A stretch of 64,000 nucleotides of DNA from Faecalibacterium duncaniae (GCF_010509575.1 NZ_CP048437.1:1364001-1428000); one strand, 5' to 3'; shown: positions 53,968-62,938, counted from the first letter of the stretch. The notes: a model not told the origin generated them from the letters alone. Numbers and translations are program-made.

Positions 53968-54642
53968 ATGACCGCACAAGGAATGTATTATCTCATCCGG
54001 GCACTGGTGACCCTGATTGCCATCCCGTTCCATGAGGCGGGCCACGCGCTGGCCGCCTGGCTGCTGGGCGACCCCACCGCAAAGCGGGAGGGCCGCATCA
54101 GCCTGAACCCGTTCCGCCACTTTGACCTCGTGGGCACCCTCTGCATGATCTTTGCCGGGGTGGGCTGGGCAAAGCCTGTTTCCACCGACCCCCGCAATTT
54201 CAAAAACCCCAAGTGGGGCATGGCCCTCACCGCGCTGGCAGGCCCGGCGGCCAATCTGCTGCTGGCCTACCTCGGCATGGTGGCGTGGAAGATCCTGTAT
54301 TATTGGGCCCCTACCACCATGATCACGATTTTCGCAGCCCGCTTCCTCCAATACTTAGTGATGATGGATGTGGGCCTTGCGGTGTTCAACCTCATTCCCA
54401 TCCCGCCGCTGGACGGCAGCCGCATCCTGCTGGTGGTGCTTCCCCAGCGCATCTACTTTCAGATCATGCGGTACGAGCGCGTCATCTTCGTCATCCTGCT
54501 GGCAGCTGTCTGGGCCGGTGTGCTGGATGGCGTGCTGGGCACCTTCAATGATGTGGTCTGGGATCTGCTGGATCTCGGCACCGGCTACATCGACCAGATC
54601 GCCTATTCTGCGTATTATGCAACCATCGGGACGGTGATCTGA
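53968..54642 (+). CDS. Site-2 protease family (M50) membrane protein
   Basis: A 224-residue polytopic protein with the zinc motif HEAGH at residues 22-26 and NLIPIPPLDGSR near 150, where the Asp completes the metal site. Four to six membrane segments. Short M50 proteins of this type precede scpA in many Firmicutes; their target is unknown. The ATG follows GAGGGAGAAACGA. Confidence 0.9.
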   Translation: MTAQGMYYLIRALVTLIAIPFHEAGHALAAWLLGDPTAKREGRISLNPFRHFDLVGTLCMIFAGVGWAKPVSTDPRNFKNPKWGMALTALAGPAANLLLAYLGMVAWKILYYWAPTTMITIFAARFLQYLVMMDVGLAVFNLIPIPPLDGSRILLVVLPQRIYFQIMRYERVIFVILLAAVWAGVLDGVLGTFNDVVWDLLDLGTGYIDQIAYSAYYATIGTVI

Positions 54643-55368
54643 GTGGCAGAAGAACTGACCTTCCGTCTGGAGGATTTTGAGGGCCCGCTGGAGCTGCTGC
54701 TCACGCTGGTGCAGAAGCACAAGATGGATCTGCACAACATCCCCATTCTGGAGCTTATCGACCAGTACACCCGCGCGGTGGAATCGGCCGAGAGCACCGA
54801 CCCTGAAATTTCCAGTGCCTTTATCGAGATGGCCGCCCACCTGGTGGAGATGAAGAGCTATCTGCTGCTGCCCCGCAGTGAAGAGGGCGAGCGGATGAAG
54901 CAGGAGCTCACCGGCCAGCTCATTGAATATGACCAGTGCCGCCGGATGGCCGCCCGTCTGCGGGAGCGGGGAGAGGAATATACCGTGTTCGTGCGCACCC
55001 CGGCCCGGCTGGAATGGGACAACACCTATGATCTCTTCCATTCGCCGCAGGTGCTGGCAGACTGCTGGCAGGCCCTGATGGGGCGCACCACCGTCCGAAA
55101 AATGCCAACCCAGCAGCAGTTCGAGCCGCTGGTGTCGGCCCCGCAGGTCTCGGTGAGCAGCCGGGTGGTCTACATCCTGCGCCAGCTCATTGCAGGCGGT
55201 GCAAAAAAGATGGACCAGCTGTTTTCCCGCCGCCAGACCCGGGGGGCCAACGTGGCCACCTTTCTGGCACTGCTGGAGCTGGTGCGCGGCGGCCGTGTGA
55301 CGCTTGGCCCGGAGGGCGAGCTGAAGATGCGCCGGGGCCGCATCGACCGCACAAAGGAGGAGCAATGA
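54643..55368 (+). CDS. scpA: Segregation and condensation protein A
   Basis: A 241-residue kleisin that bridges SMC heads with ScpB in the bacterial condensin complex. LTFRLEDFEGPLELLLTLVQ (N-terminal SMC-binding helix), AAHLVEMKSYLLLPR and a C-terminal winged helix (about 165-235) are normal. It starts with a GTG directly after the upstream stop. Its stop overlaps scpB (ATGA). Confidence 0.95.
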   Translation: MAEELTFRLEDFEGPLELLLTLVQKHKMDLHNIPILELIDQYTRAVESAESTDPEISSAFIEMAAHLVEMKSYLLLPRSEEGERMKQELTGQLIEYDQCRRMAARLRERGEEYTVFVRTPARLEWDNTYDLFHSPQVLADCWQALMGRTTVRKMPTQQQFEPLVSAPQVSVSSRVVYILRQLIAGGAKKMDQLFSRRQTRGANVATFLALLELVRGGRVTLGPEGELKMRRGRIDRTKEEQ

Positions 55369-55895
55369 ATCAGAAACAAATTCGTGCCGCCGTGGAGGCA
55401 ATGCTCTTTGCCTACGCGGAGCCCATCGGGGCCGACAAGCTGGCCCAGGCGCTGCAGCTGCCCACCGCCAGCGTGGAATCTGCGCTGGAAGCACTGCACG
55501 AGCGCTGCCAGAAAGAGGACAGCGGCCTGTGCCTGCTCCACCTGAACACCCACTGGCAGCTGGCCACCAAAACGGAATTTGCGGAGTGCGTCCGCCGTGT
55601 GCTGGACACCCGCCGCTCCATCCCGCTGGGTCCGGCGGCCATGGAGACCCTGACCGTCATCGCCTACAACCAGCCTGTCTCCCGCGCCTTCATCGAGCAG
55701 GTGCGCGGCGTGGATTCCTCCTCCAGTGTGTCGGGCCTGCTGGAAAAGGGGCTCATTGAAGAGGCAGGCCGTCTCGATCTGCCCGGCAGACCGGTGGCTT
55801 TCCGCACCACGGATGTGTTCCTGCGGTGCTTTGGCCTGTCCAGTCTGGAAGATCTGCCCCCGGTGCGGGGCACGGAAAGTGAGGCGGCCCAATGA
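55365..55895 (+). CDS. scpB: Segregation and condensation protein B
   Basis: A 176-residue protein with two winged helices. AAVEAMLFAYAEPIGADKLA, LGPAAMETLTVIAYNQPVSR and EQVRGVDSSSSVSGLLEKGL are family hallmarks. It dimerises and binds ScpA. It is translationally coupled to scpA and to the following DUF2953 gene, both by ATGA overlaps. Confidence 0.96.
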   Translation: MNQKQIRAAVEAMLFAYAEPIGADKLAQALQLPTASVESALEALHERCQKEDSGLCLLHLNTHWQLATKTEFAECVRRVLDTRRSIPLGPAAMETLTVIAYNQPVSRAFIEQVRGVDSSSSVSGLLEKGLIEEAGRLDLPGRPVAFRTTDVFLRCFGLSSLEDLPPVRGTESEAAQ

Positions 55896-56563
55896 GCGTC
55901 CTGTGGAGTGTTCTCGCTGGTATCGGTACGGTGCTGCTGTTCCTCTTAAAAGGAGTGGGCATCCTGCTGCTGGTGGTGCTGGTGTTGGGTCTGCTGCTCA
56001 TGTTCTGCCCCTTCTGTGCCGATGTACAGTGGGCGGAGGGCATCTTTCAGGTAAAGGCCGGTGCACTGGGCATCACCTTCCCGGTGTTCCGGTATCCCGC
56101 GCCGGAAAAGCCGGAGAAAAAGAAAAAAGAAAAAAAGAAGAAAGCGTCCGGCGGGCAGAAGCCCAAAAAAGAAACCCCGCCCCGCCAGAAGGCGAAGCTG
56201 ACCCTGCAGATCGTCTGCACCATCTTAAAAGGGGCGGGAAAGCTCACCCGGGCCATCATCGGCTCCCTGCGCTTCACCCGGATCGACGTTGTCCTCGGTG
56301 TCCGGGGCGAAGAACCTGCCGAGACTGCCCGCAGCTATGGCAGGCTGAACGCCTGGCTCTACCCGACGCTGGGTTTTCTGGACCGGTTCCTCTATCTGGA
56401 CTTTGAGCAGCTCCGGCTCCTGCCGGATTTCAGCAGCGCCGAGCCCACCGTAAAGGATCACGTCTCCTTCCGGGTCACGGCCCGGGCCTACGCCATCGTT
56501 TTCACGCTTCTGCGCGTTCTGTATGCGTTCTGGCGCGAAAAGGTACTGGACGTTTTTATCTAG
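55892..56563 (+). CDS. DUF2953 domain membrane protein
   Basis: A 223-residue protein with an N-terminal membrane segment (about 8-38), then a Lys-rich linker (KKKKEKKKKASGG) and a C-terminal domain (RFTRIDVVLGVRGEEPAETA, YGRLNAWLYPTLGFLDR) matching DUF2953. This family is encoded beside gerW (ytfJ) in spore formers. The function is unknown; sporulation involvement is suggested by context. Confidence 0.8.
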   Translation: MSVLWSVLAGIGTVLLFLLKGVGILLLVVLVLGLLLMFCPFCADVQWAEGIFQVKAGALGITFPVFRYPAPEKPEKKKKEKKKKASGGQKPKKETPPRQKAKLTLQIVCTILKGAGKLTRAIIGSLRFTRIDVVLGVRGEEPAETARSYGRLNAWLYPTLGFLDRFLYLDFEQLRLLPDFSSAEPTVKDHVSFRVTARAYAIVFTLLRVLYAFWREKVLDVFI

Positions 56564-56575
56564 CTCGGGTATAAT
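56547..56575 (+). promoter_or_regulatory. Candidate promoter of gerW
   Basis: TGGACG at 56,547-56,552 and TATAAT at 56,570-56,575 with a 17-base spacer, overlapping the end of the DUF2953 gene. Confidence 0.55.
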
Positions 56576-56678
56576 ATTTTTGTATGGTGCGTCCGCGTCC
56601 CGGCCCGTACAGGGCAGGGAAGTGGTTCCGTGGGAGCGGCGTTCCGCTCCCCGATATAGAAGTAAGGAGGCCGAATTT

Positions 56679-57077
56679 ATGGCTGAGCATCCCATTCAAA
56701 ACCTGATGAACGTTACGATGGACAAGATCCGTCAGATGGTGGATTCCAACACCATCGTCGGCAAGCCCATCACCACCGATGACGGCACCACCATCCTGCC
56801 GGTGTCCAAGGTGAGCTTCGGCTTTGCCTCTGCCGGCACCGATTTCGACGGCAAGAACGCCGCCAACAAGGATCTGTTCGGCGGCGGCTCCGGCGCGGGT
56901 GTCAATATCCAGCCCGTGGCATTCCTGGTGGTCAAGGACGGCTGCGTCCGCACCATCCAGCTCTCTGACGGCAACAACACCGTGGACCGCGCCCTGACCA
57001 TGATCCCCGAACTGGTGGAAAAGGTCAGTGCACTCATTAAAAAGGACGAGCCTGCTGCTCCCAAAAGCGAGCAGTGA
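56679..57077 (+). CDS. gerW: GerW family sporulation protein (YtfJ)
   Basis: A 132-residue protein. MAEHPIQNLMNVTMDKIRQM, VGKPITTDDGTTILPVSKVS and the Gly-rich FGGGSGAGVNIQPVAFLVV are typical of GerW/YtfJ. In Bacillus it takes part in spore germination, but the protein is also kept in non-sporulating relatives. The ATG at 56,679 follows AAGGAGGCCGAATTT. It ends at a terminator. Confidence 0.92.
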   Translation: MAEHPIQNLMNVTMDKIRQMVDSNTIVGKPITTDDGTTILPVSKVSFGFASAGTDFDGKNAANKDLFGGGSGAGVNIQPVAFLVVKDGCVRTIQLSDGNNTVDRALTMIPELVEKVSALIKKDEPAAPKSEQ

Positions 57078-57106
57078 CGGCCAGCCGTCCTCCAACACAT
57101 CGCCGT

Positions 57107-57135
57107 AACTGCAAGATTCCAACTTGCAGTTTTTT
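57107..57135 (+). terminator. gerW terminator
   Basis: AACTGCAAG and CTTGCAGTT perfect stem with an ATTCCAA loop and T-run. Confidence 0.85.
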
Positions 57136-57192
57136 CAGCGCATGCTCCGGCGTGCGTTTTTGAGCGCCGGGAGGCGCACAAGGAGTTTTATT

Positions 57193-58026
57193 ATGGCAGA
57201 AGAACGTATTCAGAAGATCATGGCCGAGCAGGGCTTGTGTTCCCGCCGCGCGGCCGAGCAGATCATTGCCGAGGGCCGTGTCAAGGTCAACGGCCACCCC
57301 GTCAAGGTGGGCGACAAGATGGACCCCAACCGGGATGTGCTGCATGTGGATGACGAGCGCATCTACATCCAGAAGAACCAGCAGCTCTACTATCTGGCCC
57401 TGTACAAGCCCCGCGGCTATGTGACCACCGCCAGCGATGAGCTGGGCCGCAAGACCGTTATGGAGCTGGTCAGTGATATCCCCGCCCGCCTGTACCCGGT
57501 GGGCCGCCTGGATAAGGACAGCGAGGGCCTGCTGCTGATGACCAACGACGGTGCCTTTGCACAGGCTGTCACCCATCCGTCGGGCGGCATCTCCAAGCTG
57601 TACCGCGTCACCGTGCAGCCCCGGGCCGATGAGAGCCAGATCCTGAAGATGAGCTCCGGCGTTGTTCTGGACGATGGCACCAAGACCATGCCCTGCGCCA
57701 TCAACGTCGTCACCGATGAGCCCGGCCGCACCGTGATGGAGATGACCCTGAAAGAGGGCAAGAACCGCGAGATCCGCCGCATGTGCGAGGCCGTTGGTCT
57801 GGAGGTCGTCCGCCTGAAGCGCAACGCCGAGGGCGTGGTCAAGCTGGGAATGCTCAAGCCCGGCACCTATCGTGAACTGACCAAGGCAGAAGTCAGCGGC
57901 CTGCGTGCCGCCGCTGCCAAAGGCCGCGCCCAAACCCGCAGTGCCGCACTGCAGTCCAAGGCTGCCGCTCGCCGCCCCAAGGGCCCTGTGGGCAGCGGCA
58001 ATGCCCCCGCAAAACGGAGAAAGTGA
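57193..58026 (+). CDS. rluB: 23S rRNA pseudouridine synthase (RluB/RsuA family)
   Basis: A 277-residue enzyme. An S4 RNA-binding domain (ERIQKIMAEQGLCSRRAAEQ) is followed by the synthase domain with YPVGRLDKDSEGLLLMTNDG, whose Asp is catalytic, and KNREIRRMCEAVGLEVVRLK. A basic Ala/Lys/Arg tail of about 45 residues extends beyond the normal end and may add RNA affinity. The ATG at 57,193 follows AAGGAGTTTTATT. Confidence 0.92.
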   Translation: MAEERIQKIMAEQGLCSRRAAEQIIAEGRVKVNGHPVKVGDKMDPNRDVLHVDDERIYIQKNQQLYYLALYKPRGYVTTASDELGRKTVMELVSDIPARLYPVGRLDKDSEGLLLMTNDGAFAQAVTHPSGGISKLYRVTVQPRADESQILKMSSGVVLDDGTKTMPCAINVVTDEPGRTVMEMTLKEGKNREIRRMCEAVGLEVVRLKRNAEGVVKLGMLKPGTYRELTKAEVSGLRAAAAKGRAQTRSAALQSKAAARRPKGPVGSGNAPAKRRK

Positions 58027-58111
58027 TCGTTTTTTCAGCTTTCACGGCGCAAAAAACGTCTGATCCTGGAAAAGATTGTGAAATTTTTCCGCAAAATGGG
58101 CCTTTCAGCCC

Positions 58112-58140
58112 TTGTGAACGCTCTCAAAATAAGGTATAAT
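58112..58140 (+). promoter_or_regulatory. Promoter of the carboxyltransferase operon
   Basis: TTGTGA at 58,112-58,117 and TATAAT at 58,135-58,140 with a 17-base spacer. CTCAAAATA occurs three times around it, twice as AGCTCAAAATA after the start of transcription. Confidence 0.75.
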
Positions 58141-58200
58141 GATACTAATTTTGAAAGCTCAAAATAAAAAGCTCAAAATAGAAAAGCAGGAGGTCTTACC

Positions 58201-59520
58201 ATGGCTTCAAAGAGTAACAAAGGAGAAATCCTCGCCAAGTTTTTCGATGACGGGGAGTATACCGCACTGTTTGCGGACGGCGCAGTGAGTGCTGCCTGCG
58301 GCTATGCGGCTGGTCAGCAGGCTTATGCTGTTTACCAGAACGGCGAGGCTGTCTCTGTCAAGGACGTTGAGAAGAACATCAAAGTCCTGGAGATGGCTGC
58401 TCAGACCGGCTGCCCGGTGGTCACGTTCTACAACTCTGTCGGCGCTAAGCTGGCTGAGGGTCTGGACGTTCTGACCGCCAGCGCCAAGCTGAACGCCGCC
58501 ATCGCCAAGGTTTCCGGTGTCATCCCCCAGATCGCAGTCGTCACCGGCGTGTGCGGCGGCACCAGCGCACTGAGCGCTGCCAATGCTGACGTGTGCGTCA
58601 TGGCTGAGGATGCAGAGCTGTTCTTCACCGCTCCGTTCACCTCCGCCGCCAAGGGCGACAAGGTCCCCGGCGCAGGCACTGCCGAGGCTGCTGCCAAGGC
58701 TGGTGTGGCTGCCATCGTGGCTGCCAACGCTGAGGAAGCTGCCGAGAAGGCTGCCCACATCGTGGGTCTGCTGCCCGCCAACAACCTGACCGGCCCCGCC
58801 ATCTTCGAGTTCGAGCAGCCCACCAGCGTTCTGAGCGCCGGCGCTGCCCCCGAGAAGGCTGCCGCTGCCCTGATCGACAAGGACAGCGCTGTGGAGCTGT
58901 ACGCAGGCTTCGGCAAGCACGTCTACACCGCATTCGCAACCATCGGCGGCAACGCTGTGGGTATTGTGGCCACCGGCGAGACCCTGTGCCACAACTGCGT
59001 GGCCAAGGCTTCCCGCTTTGTCCGCCTGTGCGATGCTTTCAGCGTGCCCGTGCTGACCATCGTCAACACCAACGGCTTTGTACCCAGCGCCACCGATGAC
59101 ATCGCAGGCGGCATCCGTGAGGCTGCCCGTCTGGCTGCTACCTATGCCGATGCTACCACCGCCAAGGTGGCTCTGCTTTCCGGCAAGGCTGTGGGCCCTG
59201 TCTACACCGCTCTGGCTAACGCTGACCTGAAGATCGCCGTCAACGGCTGCACCGTCAGCGCTCTGGAGCCCAACGCTGCCGTCTCCGTCCTGTACAAGGC
59301 CGAGATCGACGCTTCCGACAACATCATTGCCGCCACCAACGCCAAGGCTGCCCAGTACACCGCTGAGGTGTGCAGCGCTGCCAACGCCGTTGCCGCCGGT
59401 GCCGCTGATATGACCTGCGACGCTGCCAACGCCCGTGCAAGCGTGGTTGCCGCCTTTGAGCTGCTGAGCACCAAGCGTGCCGCCCGCCTGCCCAAGAAGC
59501 ACGGCAACATGGCTCTGTAA
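58201..59520 (+). CDS. Carboxyltransferase domain protein (short, MmdA-like)
   Basis: A 439-residue protein with two crotonase-like halves (about 40-200 and 225-400). VVTGVCGGTSALSAANADVC and CHNCVAKASRFVRLCDAFSV then PVLTIVNTNGF match the carboxyltransferase alpha/12S family that moves CO2 between biotin and an acyl-CoA. It is well below the usual 510-600 residues and poor in the N-terminal CoA-binding part, so its substrate is unclear. Ala-rich with strongly biased codons, indicating high expression. It heads an operon with BCCP and OadA-like genes. Confidence 0.75.
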   Translation: MASKSNKGEILAKFFDDGEYTALFADGAVSAACGYAAGQQAYAVYQNGEAVSVKDVEKNIKVLEMAAQTGCPVVTFYNSVGAKLAEGLDVLTASAKLNAAIAKVSGVIPQIAVVTGVCGGTSALSAANADVCVMAEDAELFFTAPFTSAAKGDKVPGAGTAEAAAKAGVAAIVAANAEEAAEKAAHIVGLLPANNLTGPAIFEFEQPTSVLSAGAAPEKAAAALIDKDSAVELYAGFGKHVYTAFATIGGNAVGIVATGETLCHNCVAKASRFVRLCDAFSVPVLTIVNTNGFVPSATDDIAGGIREAARLAATYADATTAKVALLSGKAVGPVYTALANADLKIAVNGCTVSALEPNAAVSVLYKAEIDASDNIIAATNAKAAQYTAEVCSAANAVAAGAADMTCDAANARASVVAAFELLSTKRAARLPKKHGNMAL

Positions 59521-59584
59521 GCGGTTCCGGAACGTAAACCGTACATCGAATCCATACATTGATTTTGTTCAGGAGGATCCTTCC

Positions 59585-59965
59585 ATGAAGTACTACAATA
59601 TTACCGTCAATGGCGTTGCTTACAGCGTTTCCGTTGAGGAGACCGCCGCAGGCGCTGCTCCCGTTGCAGCTCCCGCTGCTCCCGCCGCACCCAAGGCTCC
59701 GGCTGCTCCTGCTGCCGCTCCCAAGGCTGCTGCTCCCGCCGGTGCTGCCGGTGCCGTTACCGTCAAGGCTCCCATGCCCGGCAACATCCTGGATGTCAAG
59801 GTCGCAGCCGGTGCTTCCGTCAAGGCCGGTGACGTGCTGGTCATCCTCGAGGCCATGAAGATGGAGAACGAGATCGTTGCTCCTCAGGATGGCACTGTGG
59901 CCTCCGTCAACGTCAACAAGGGCGACACCGTCAACTCCGGTGACGTTCTGGTTTCCATGAACTGA
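59585..59965 (+). CDS. Biotin carboxyl carrier protein
   Basis: A 126-residue carrier. A short N-terminal domain (MKYYNITVNGVAYSVSVEET) is joined by an Ala/Pro linker to a biotinyl domain with EAMKMEN, where Lys92 would carry biotin. The ATG at 59,585 follows AGGAGGATCCTTCC. It is flanked by the two carboxyltransferase genes and would shuttle CO2 between them. Confidence 0.93.
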   Translation: MKYYNITVNGVAYSVSVEETAAGAAPVAAPAAPAAPKAPAAPAAAPKAAAPAGAAGAVTVKAPMPGNILDVKVAAGASVKAGDVLVILEAMKMENEIVAPQDGTVASVNVNKGDTVNSGDVLVSMN

Positions 59966-59988
59966 GAACTGAGGAAGAGGTGACAACC

Positions 59989-61392
59989 ATGGCCAAAAAG
60001 CCGATCAAGATTACGGAAGTCGTCCTGCGTGATGCTCACCAGTCTCTGCTGGCCACCCGTATGACGATGGATGAGATGCGTCCCATCCTGCCCGAAATGG
60101 ATAAGATCCCTTACTTCTCTGTCGAGTGCTGGGGCGGCGCTACTTTTGATAGCTGCATCCGCTTCCTCGATGAGGACCCCTGGGAGCGTCTGCGCATCCT
60201 GCGCAAGGAGCTGCCCCACCAGAAGCTGCAGATGCTGTTCCGCGGCCAGAACATGCTGGGCTACCGCCCCTACGCCGATGATGCTGTCGAGTACTTTGTG
60301 CAGAAGTCTGTTGCAAACGGCATCGATGTCATCCGCATCTTCGACGCACTGAACGATCCCCGCAATCTGCAGACCGCCATTAAGTCTGCCAACAAGGAAG
60401 GCGCACATGTTCAGGGCTGCATCAGCTACACCCTGAGCCCCGTGCACAACAACGAGTACTACGTCAAGTATGCCAAGACCCTGGAGGAGATGGGCGCAAA
60501 CTCCATCTGCATCAAGGACATGGCTGGCCTGCTGACTCCCTACACCTGCTACGATCTGGTCAAGGAGCTGAAGAACACCCTGTCCATCCCGGTCGATATC
60601 CACAGCCACTACACTGCCGGTCTGGCTTCCATGTCCCTGCTGAAGGGCATTGAGGCAGGTGCCGACATCGTTGATACCGCCATGAGCCCCCTGAGCGGCG
60701 GCACCAGCCACATGGCCACCGAAAGCCTGGTCGCTGCCCTGCAGGGCACCGATTACGACACCGGTCTGGATCTGAAGCAGCTGAACGTTGTCCGCGCTTA
60801 CTTTGCAAAGCTGCGCGAGAAGTACATCGCCAACGGTCAGATCAGCCCCAAGAGCCTGGGCGTGGATGCCAACACCCTGCTGTATCAGGTGCCCGGCGGC
60901 ATGTTCTCCAACATGCTCAAGCAGCTGAAGGATGCAGGCAAGGAAGATAAGCTGGACGAAGTGCTGGCTGAGATCCCCCGCGTTCGTGAGGACGCAGGCT
61001 ATCCTCCGCTGGTCACCCCCACCAGCCAGATCGTTGGCACGCAGGCTGTGTTCAACGTCATCCTGGGCGAGCGCTACAAGATGGTCACCAAGGAGTTCAA
61101 GGGCCTGGTCCACGGCGATTACGGCAAGACTCCCGCTCCCATCAGCCCCGAGTTCACCAAGAAGATCCTGGGCGACGAGCAGCCCATTACCTGCCGCTTT
61201 GCCGACACCCTGGCTCCCGAGATGGACAAGCTGAAGGCTGAGGCCGCCAAGTGGGCAACGCAGGAAGAGGATGTTCTGACCTACGCAATGTTCCCGCAGG
61301 TCGCACCCAAGTTCTTCGAGAAGCGCAATGCCAAGAAGCAGGGCGTGGACGCTGACCACGCTGATTACACCAATCAGTCTCACCCTGTCTAA
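59989..61392 (+). CDS. Oxaloacetate decarboxylase alpha / pyruvate carboxyltransferase (5S-like)
   Basis: A 467-residue TIM-barrel carboxyltransferase. LRDAHQSLLATRM (about 13-25) and DIHSHYTAGLASMS (metal-binding histidines, about 205) are hallmarks; the conserved carboxyltransferase helical part follows. It has no biotin domain of its own, which is supplied by the gene upstream. The ATG at 59,989 follows AAGAGGTGACAACC. No membrane beta subunit lies nearby, so a soluble transcarboxylase rather than a sodium pump is possible. Confidence 0.92.
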   Translation: MAKKPIKITEVVLRDAHQSLLATRMTMDEMRPILPEMDKIPYFSVECWGGATFDSCIRFLDEDPWERLRILRKELPHQKLQMLFRGQNMLGYRPYADDAVEYFVQKSVANGIDVIRIFDALNDPRNLQTAIKSANKEGAHVQGCISYTLSPVHNNEYYVKYAKTLEEMGANSICIKDMAGLLTPYTCYDLVKELKNTLSIPVDIHSHYTAGLASMSLLKGIEAGADIVDTAMSPLSGGTSHMATESLVAALQGTDYDTGLDLKQLNVVRAYFAKLREKYIANGQISPKSLGVDANTLLYQVPGGMFSNMLKQLKDAGKEDKLDEVLAEIPRVREDAGYPPLVTPTSQIVGTQAVFNVILGERYKMVTKEFKGLVHGDYGKTPAPISPEFTKKILGDEQPITCRFADTLAPEMDKLKAEAAKWATQEEDVLTYAMFPQVAPKFFEKRNAKKQGVDADHADYTNQSHPV

Positions 61393-61403
61393 ATCATAAT
61401 ACC

Positions 61404-61446
61404 AGAAGGGGCTGCTGCACCGTTTGATGCAGCAGCCCCTTCTTTT
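61404..61446. terminator. Terminator after the carboxyltransferase operon
   Basis: AGAAGGGGCTGCTGCA and TGCAGCAGCCCCTTCT form a 16-bp stem followed by a T-run. Confidence 0.92.
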
Positions 61447-61472
61447 TGTTTTTATTTGTACTCCCGCAGGTC

Positions 61473-62147
61473 TCAATTGTTCTTGCCATTCTCGGCCTTC
61501 ATGGCGTTGTAGCCAATCAGCACGGTCCAGACATAGGCGCAGGTCTTGGGGATCATCAGCATACCGATCAGGGGGTTGACATCTGCCCACAGCACCACCG
61601 GGAGATAGAAACCGAAGCTCAGCACGATGGTCAGCCACATCCAGCGGAAAGCCTGATCCTTGTGTTCCTTGGCACTGTGGTAGAACAGCACGATGATCAG
61701 CAGGCCCAGCAGTGCAAAGGGGATGTTGCGCAGGATGCCCCAGGTCAGCGGGGTGTGGTTGGTCAGCCACTGGTTCTGCGGCATCATGCACAGCACGATG
61801 CGCACAGCGGAAAGGGCGTACACGGCGATGGTCAGATCCTTCTGGCCCTCGATCTGGTAGCGCTTGCGCCAGACGTAGTACAGCAGTACATAGAACACGG
61901 TCATGGTCACGGAGGTGATCCACTTGCCCAGGCCCAGAGGCACAGCGTAGCTCTCCAGGCCGGTGGTGCACAGTGCCAGTGCACGGGGCACCAGATGGAA
62001 GGAGTCACCTGCGCCCAGCACCACGGCCATCAGGCCGAACAGGCGGAACTGGGTGTTGTCCTTGCTGCCGCGGATCATGCGGATGCCTACGGTCAGCACG
62101 GTGACCAGATAGAAGATGTCGAAAACGGTCTCAATGATTGCTCTCAT
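61473..62147 (-). CDS. Seven-helix membrane protein of unknown function
   Basis: A 224-residue integral membrane protein with about seven hydrophobic segments (for example TVFDIFYLVTVLTVGI, ITSVTMTVFYVLLYYVW, LLGLLIIVLFYH, LTIVLSFGFYLPVVLW). No family is recognised. The ATG at 62,147 follows AAAGGAGCAACATTCTT. An operator identical in form to that of the TetR gene lies 140 bases upstream, so it is probably the regulator's target. Confidence 0.75.
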   Translation of the reverse strand: MRAIIETVFDIFYLVTVLTVGIRMIRGSKDNTQFRLFGLMAVVLGAGDSFHLVPRALALCTTGLESYAVPLGLGKWITSVTMTVFYVLLYYVWRKRYQIEGQKDLTIAVYALSAVRIVLCMMPQNQWLTNHTPLTWGILRNIPFALLGLLIIVLFYHSAKEHKDQAFRWMWLTIVLSFGFYLPVVLWADVNPLIGMLMIPKTCAYVWTVLIGYNAMKAENGKNN

Positions 62148-62285
62148 AAGAATGTTGCTCCTTTACGGTTGGTTTGTTTTGCTGCTCTATCGCGATCCGG
62201 TCAGCGATTGCCGGCCGGACTGCATCGTTGTGATGTGCAGGCTGCCGTGGGTGGAATGCTGGGGGAGATGTCCCGCATCACTCAA

Positions 62286-62301
62286 TATGAACATTGTTCA
62301 C
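62286..62301. promoter_or_regulatory. Candidate TetR operator upstream of the membrane protein gene
   Basis: ATGAACATTGTTCAC, a near-perfect palindrome (TGAACA-T-TGTTCA). The same form with two differences occurs at 62,924-62,938. Confidence 0.65.
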
Positions 62302-62342
62302 TTTTGGCCGTAAAAAACTCCCACAAGACTGTGGGATGTTTT

Positions 62343-62897
62343 TTACACTTCATAAATGGCCCTGCGGATGATCTCCAATACCGTTGTGGGGTCAAAATCC
62401 TGCTGCACCACGGCAGAAAGCATGAGGGAGAACAGGATGCCCGCAAATTTCTGGCGGGTGAACTCCTCAGTAAATGCGTCTGGCCGGATCTTTTTGTCCC
62501 TGGTCAGCACCATGGTCAGCGCATCCAGGATGTGCTGCCAGGTCTGCCGCATCTGCTGCTTGCCATCGGCGGTATCCTGCCGCACAAAGCCAAGCGCGTG
62601 GTGGGTGAAGAAGCCGGGGTACTGCTCAGAACCGTACTCCATCTGCCGGTACATCCAGCGGATGCAGGACAGGGTATCCTCAAACACCGCCGGGTCGTCC
62701 GGGTGGCGGAAGATATCGCTCCAGATGCTTTCCACCGCCGCGCTCACCAGATCGGTCTTGGAACCGAAGTAGTTGTAGATGCACCCCACGGATACCCCGC
62801 AGGCTGCTGCCACTGCACGGATGTTGACCGCTTCCCATCCATTCTGCTGGATGAGGACCCGGCTCGTTTTCAGGATCTCCTCCTTGGACGTTGCCAT
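62343..62897 (-). CDS. TetR/AcrR family regulator
   Basis: A 184-residue regulator. Residues 1-50 (EEILKTSRVLIQQNGWEAVN, IRAVAAACGVSVGCIYNYFG) are a TetR DNA-binding domain; the rest is a helical ligand-binding domain with no recognised specificity. The ATG at 62,897 has GAGGAGGTGG about 13 bases upstream. A palindromic operator lies 28-41 bases before the start and another before the downstream membrane protein gene, indicating control of both. Confidence 0.9.
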   Translation of the reverse strand: MATSKEEILKTSRVLIQQNGWEAVNIRAVAAACGVSVGCIYNYFGSKTDLVSAAVESIWSDIFRHPDDPAVFEDTLSCIRWMYRQMEYGSEQYPGFFTHHALGFVRQDTADGKQQMRQTWQHILDALTMVLTRDKKIRPDAFTEEFTRQKFAGILFSLMLSAVVQQDFDPTTVLEIIRRAIYEV

Positions 62898-62923
62898 CGG
62901 ATTCGTATGACCACCTCCTCAAC

Positions 62924-62938
62924 ATGAACGCTGTTCAC
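62924..62938. promoter_or_regulatory. Candidate TetR autoregulatory operator
   Basis: ATGAACGCTGTTCAC, differing at two central positions from the copy at 62,287. Confidence 0.65.
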
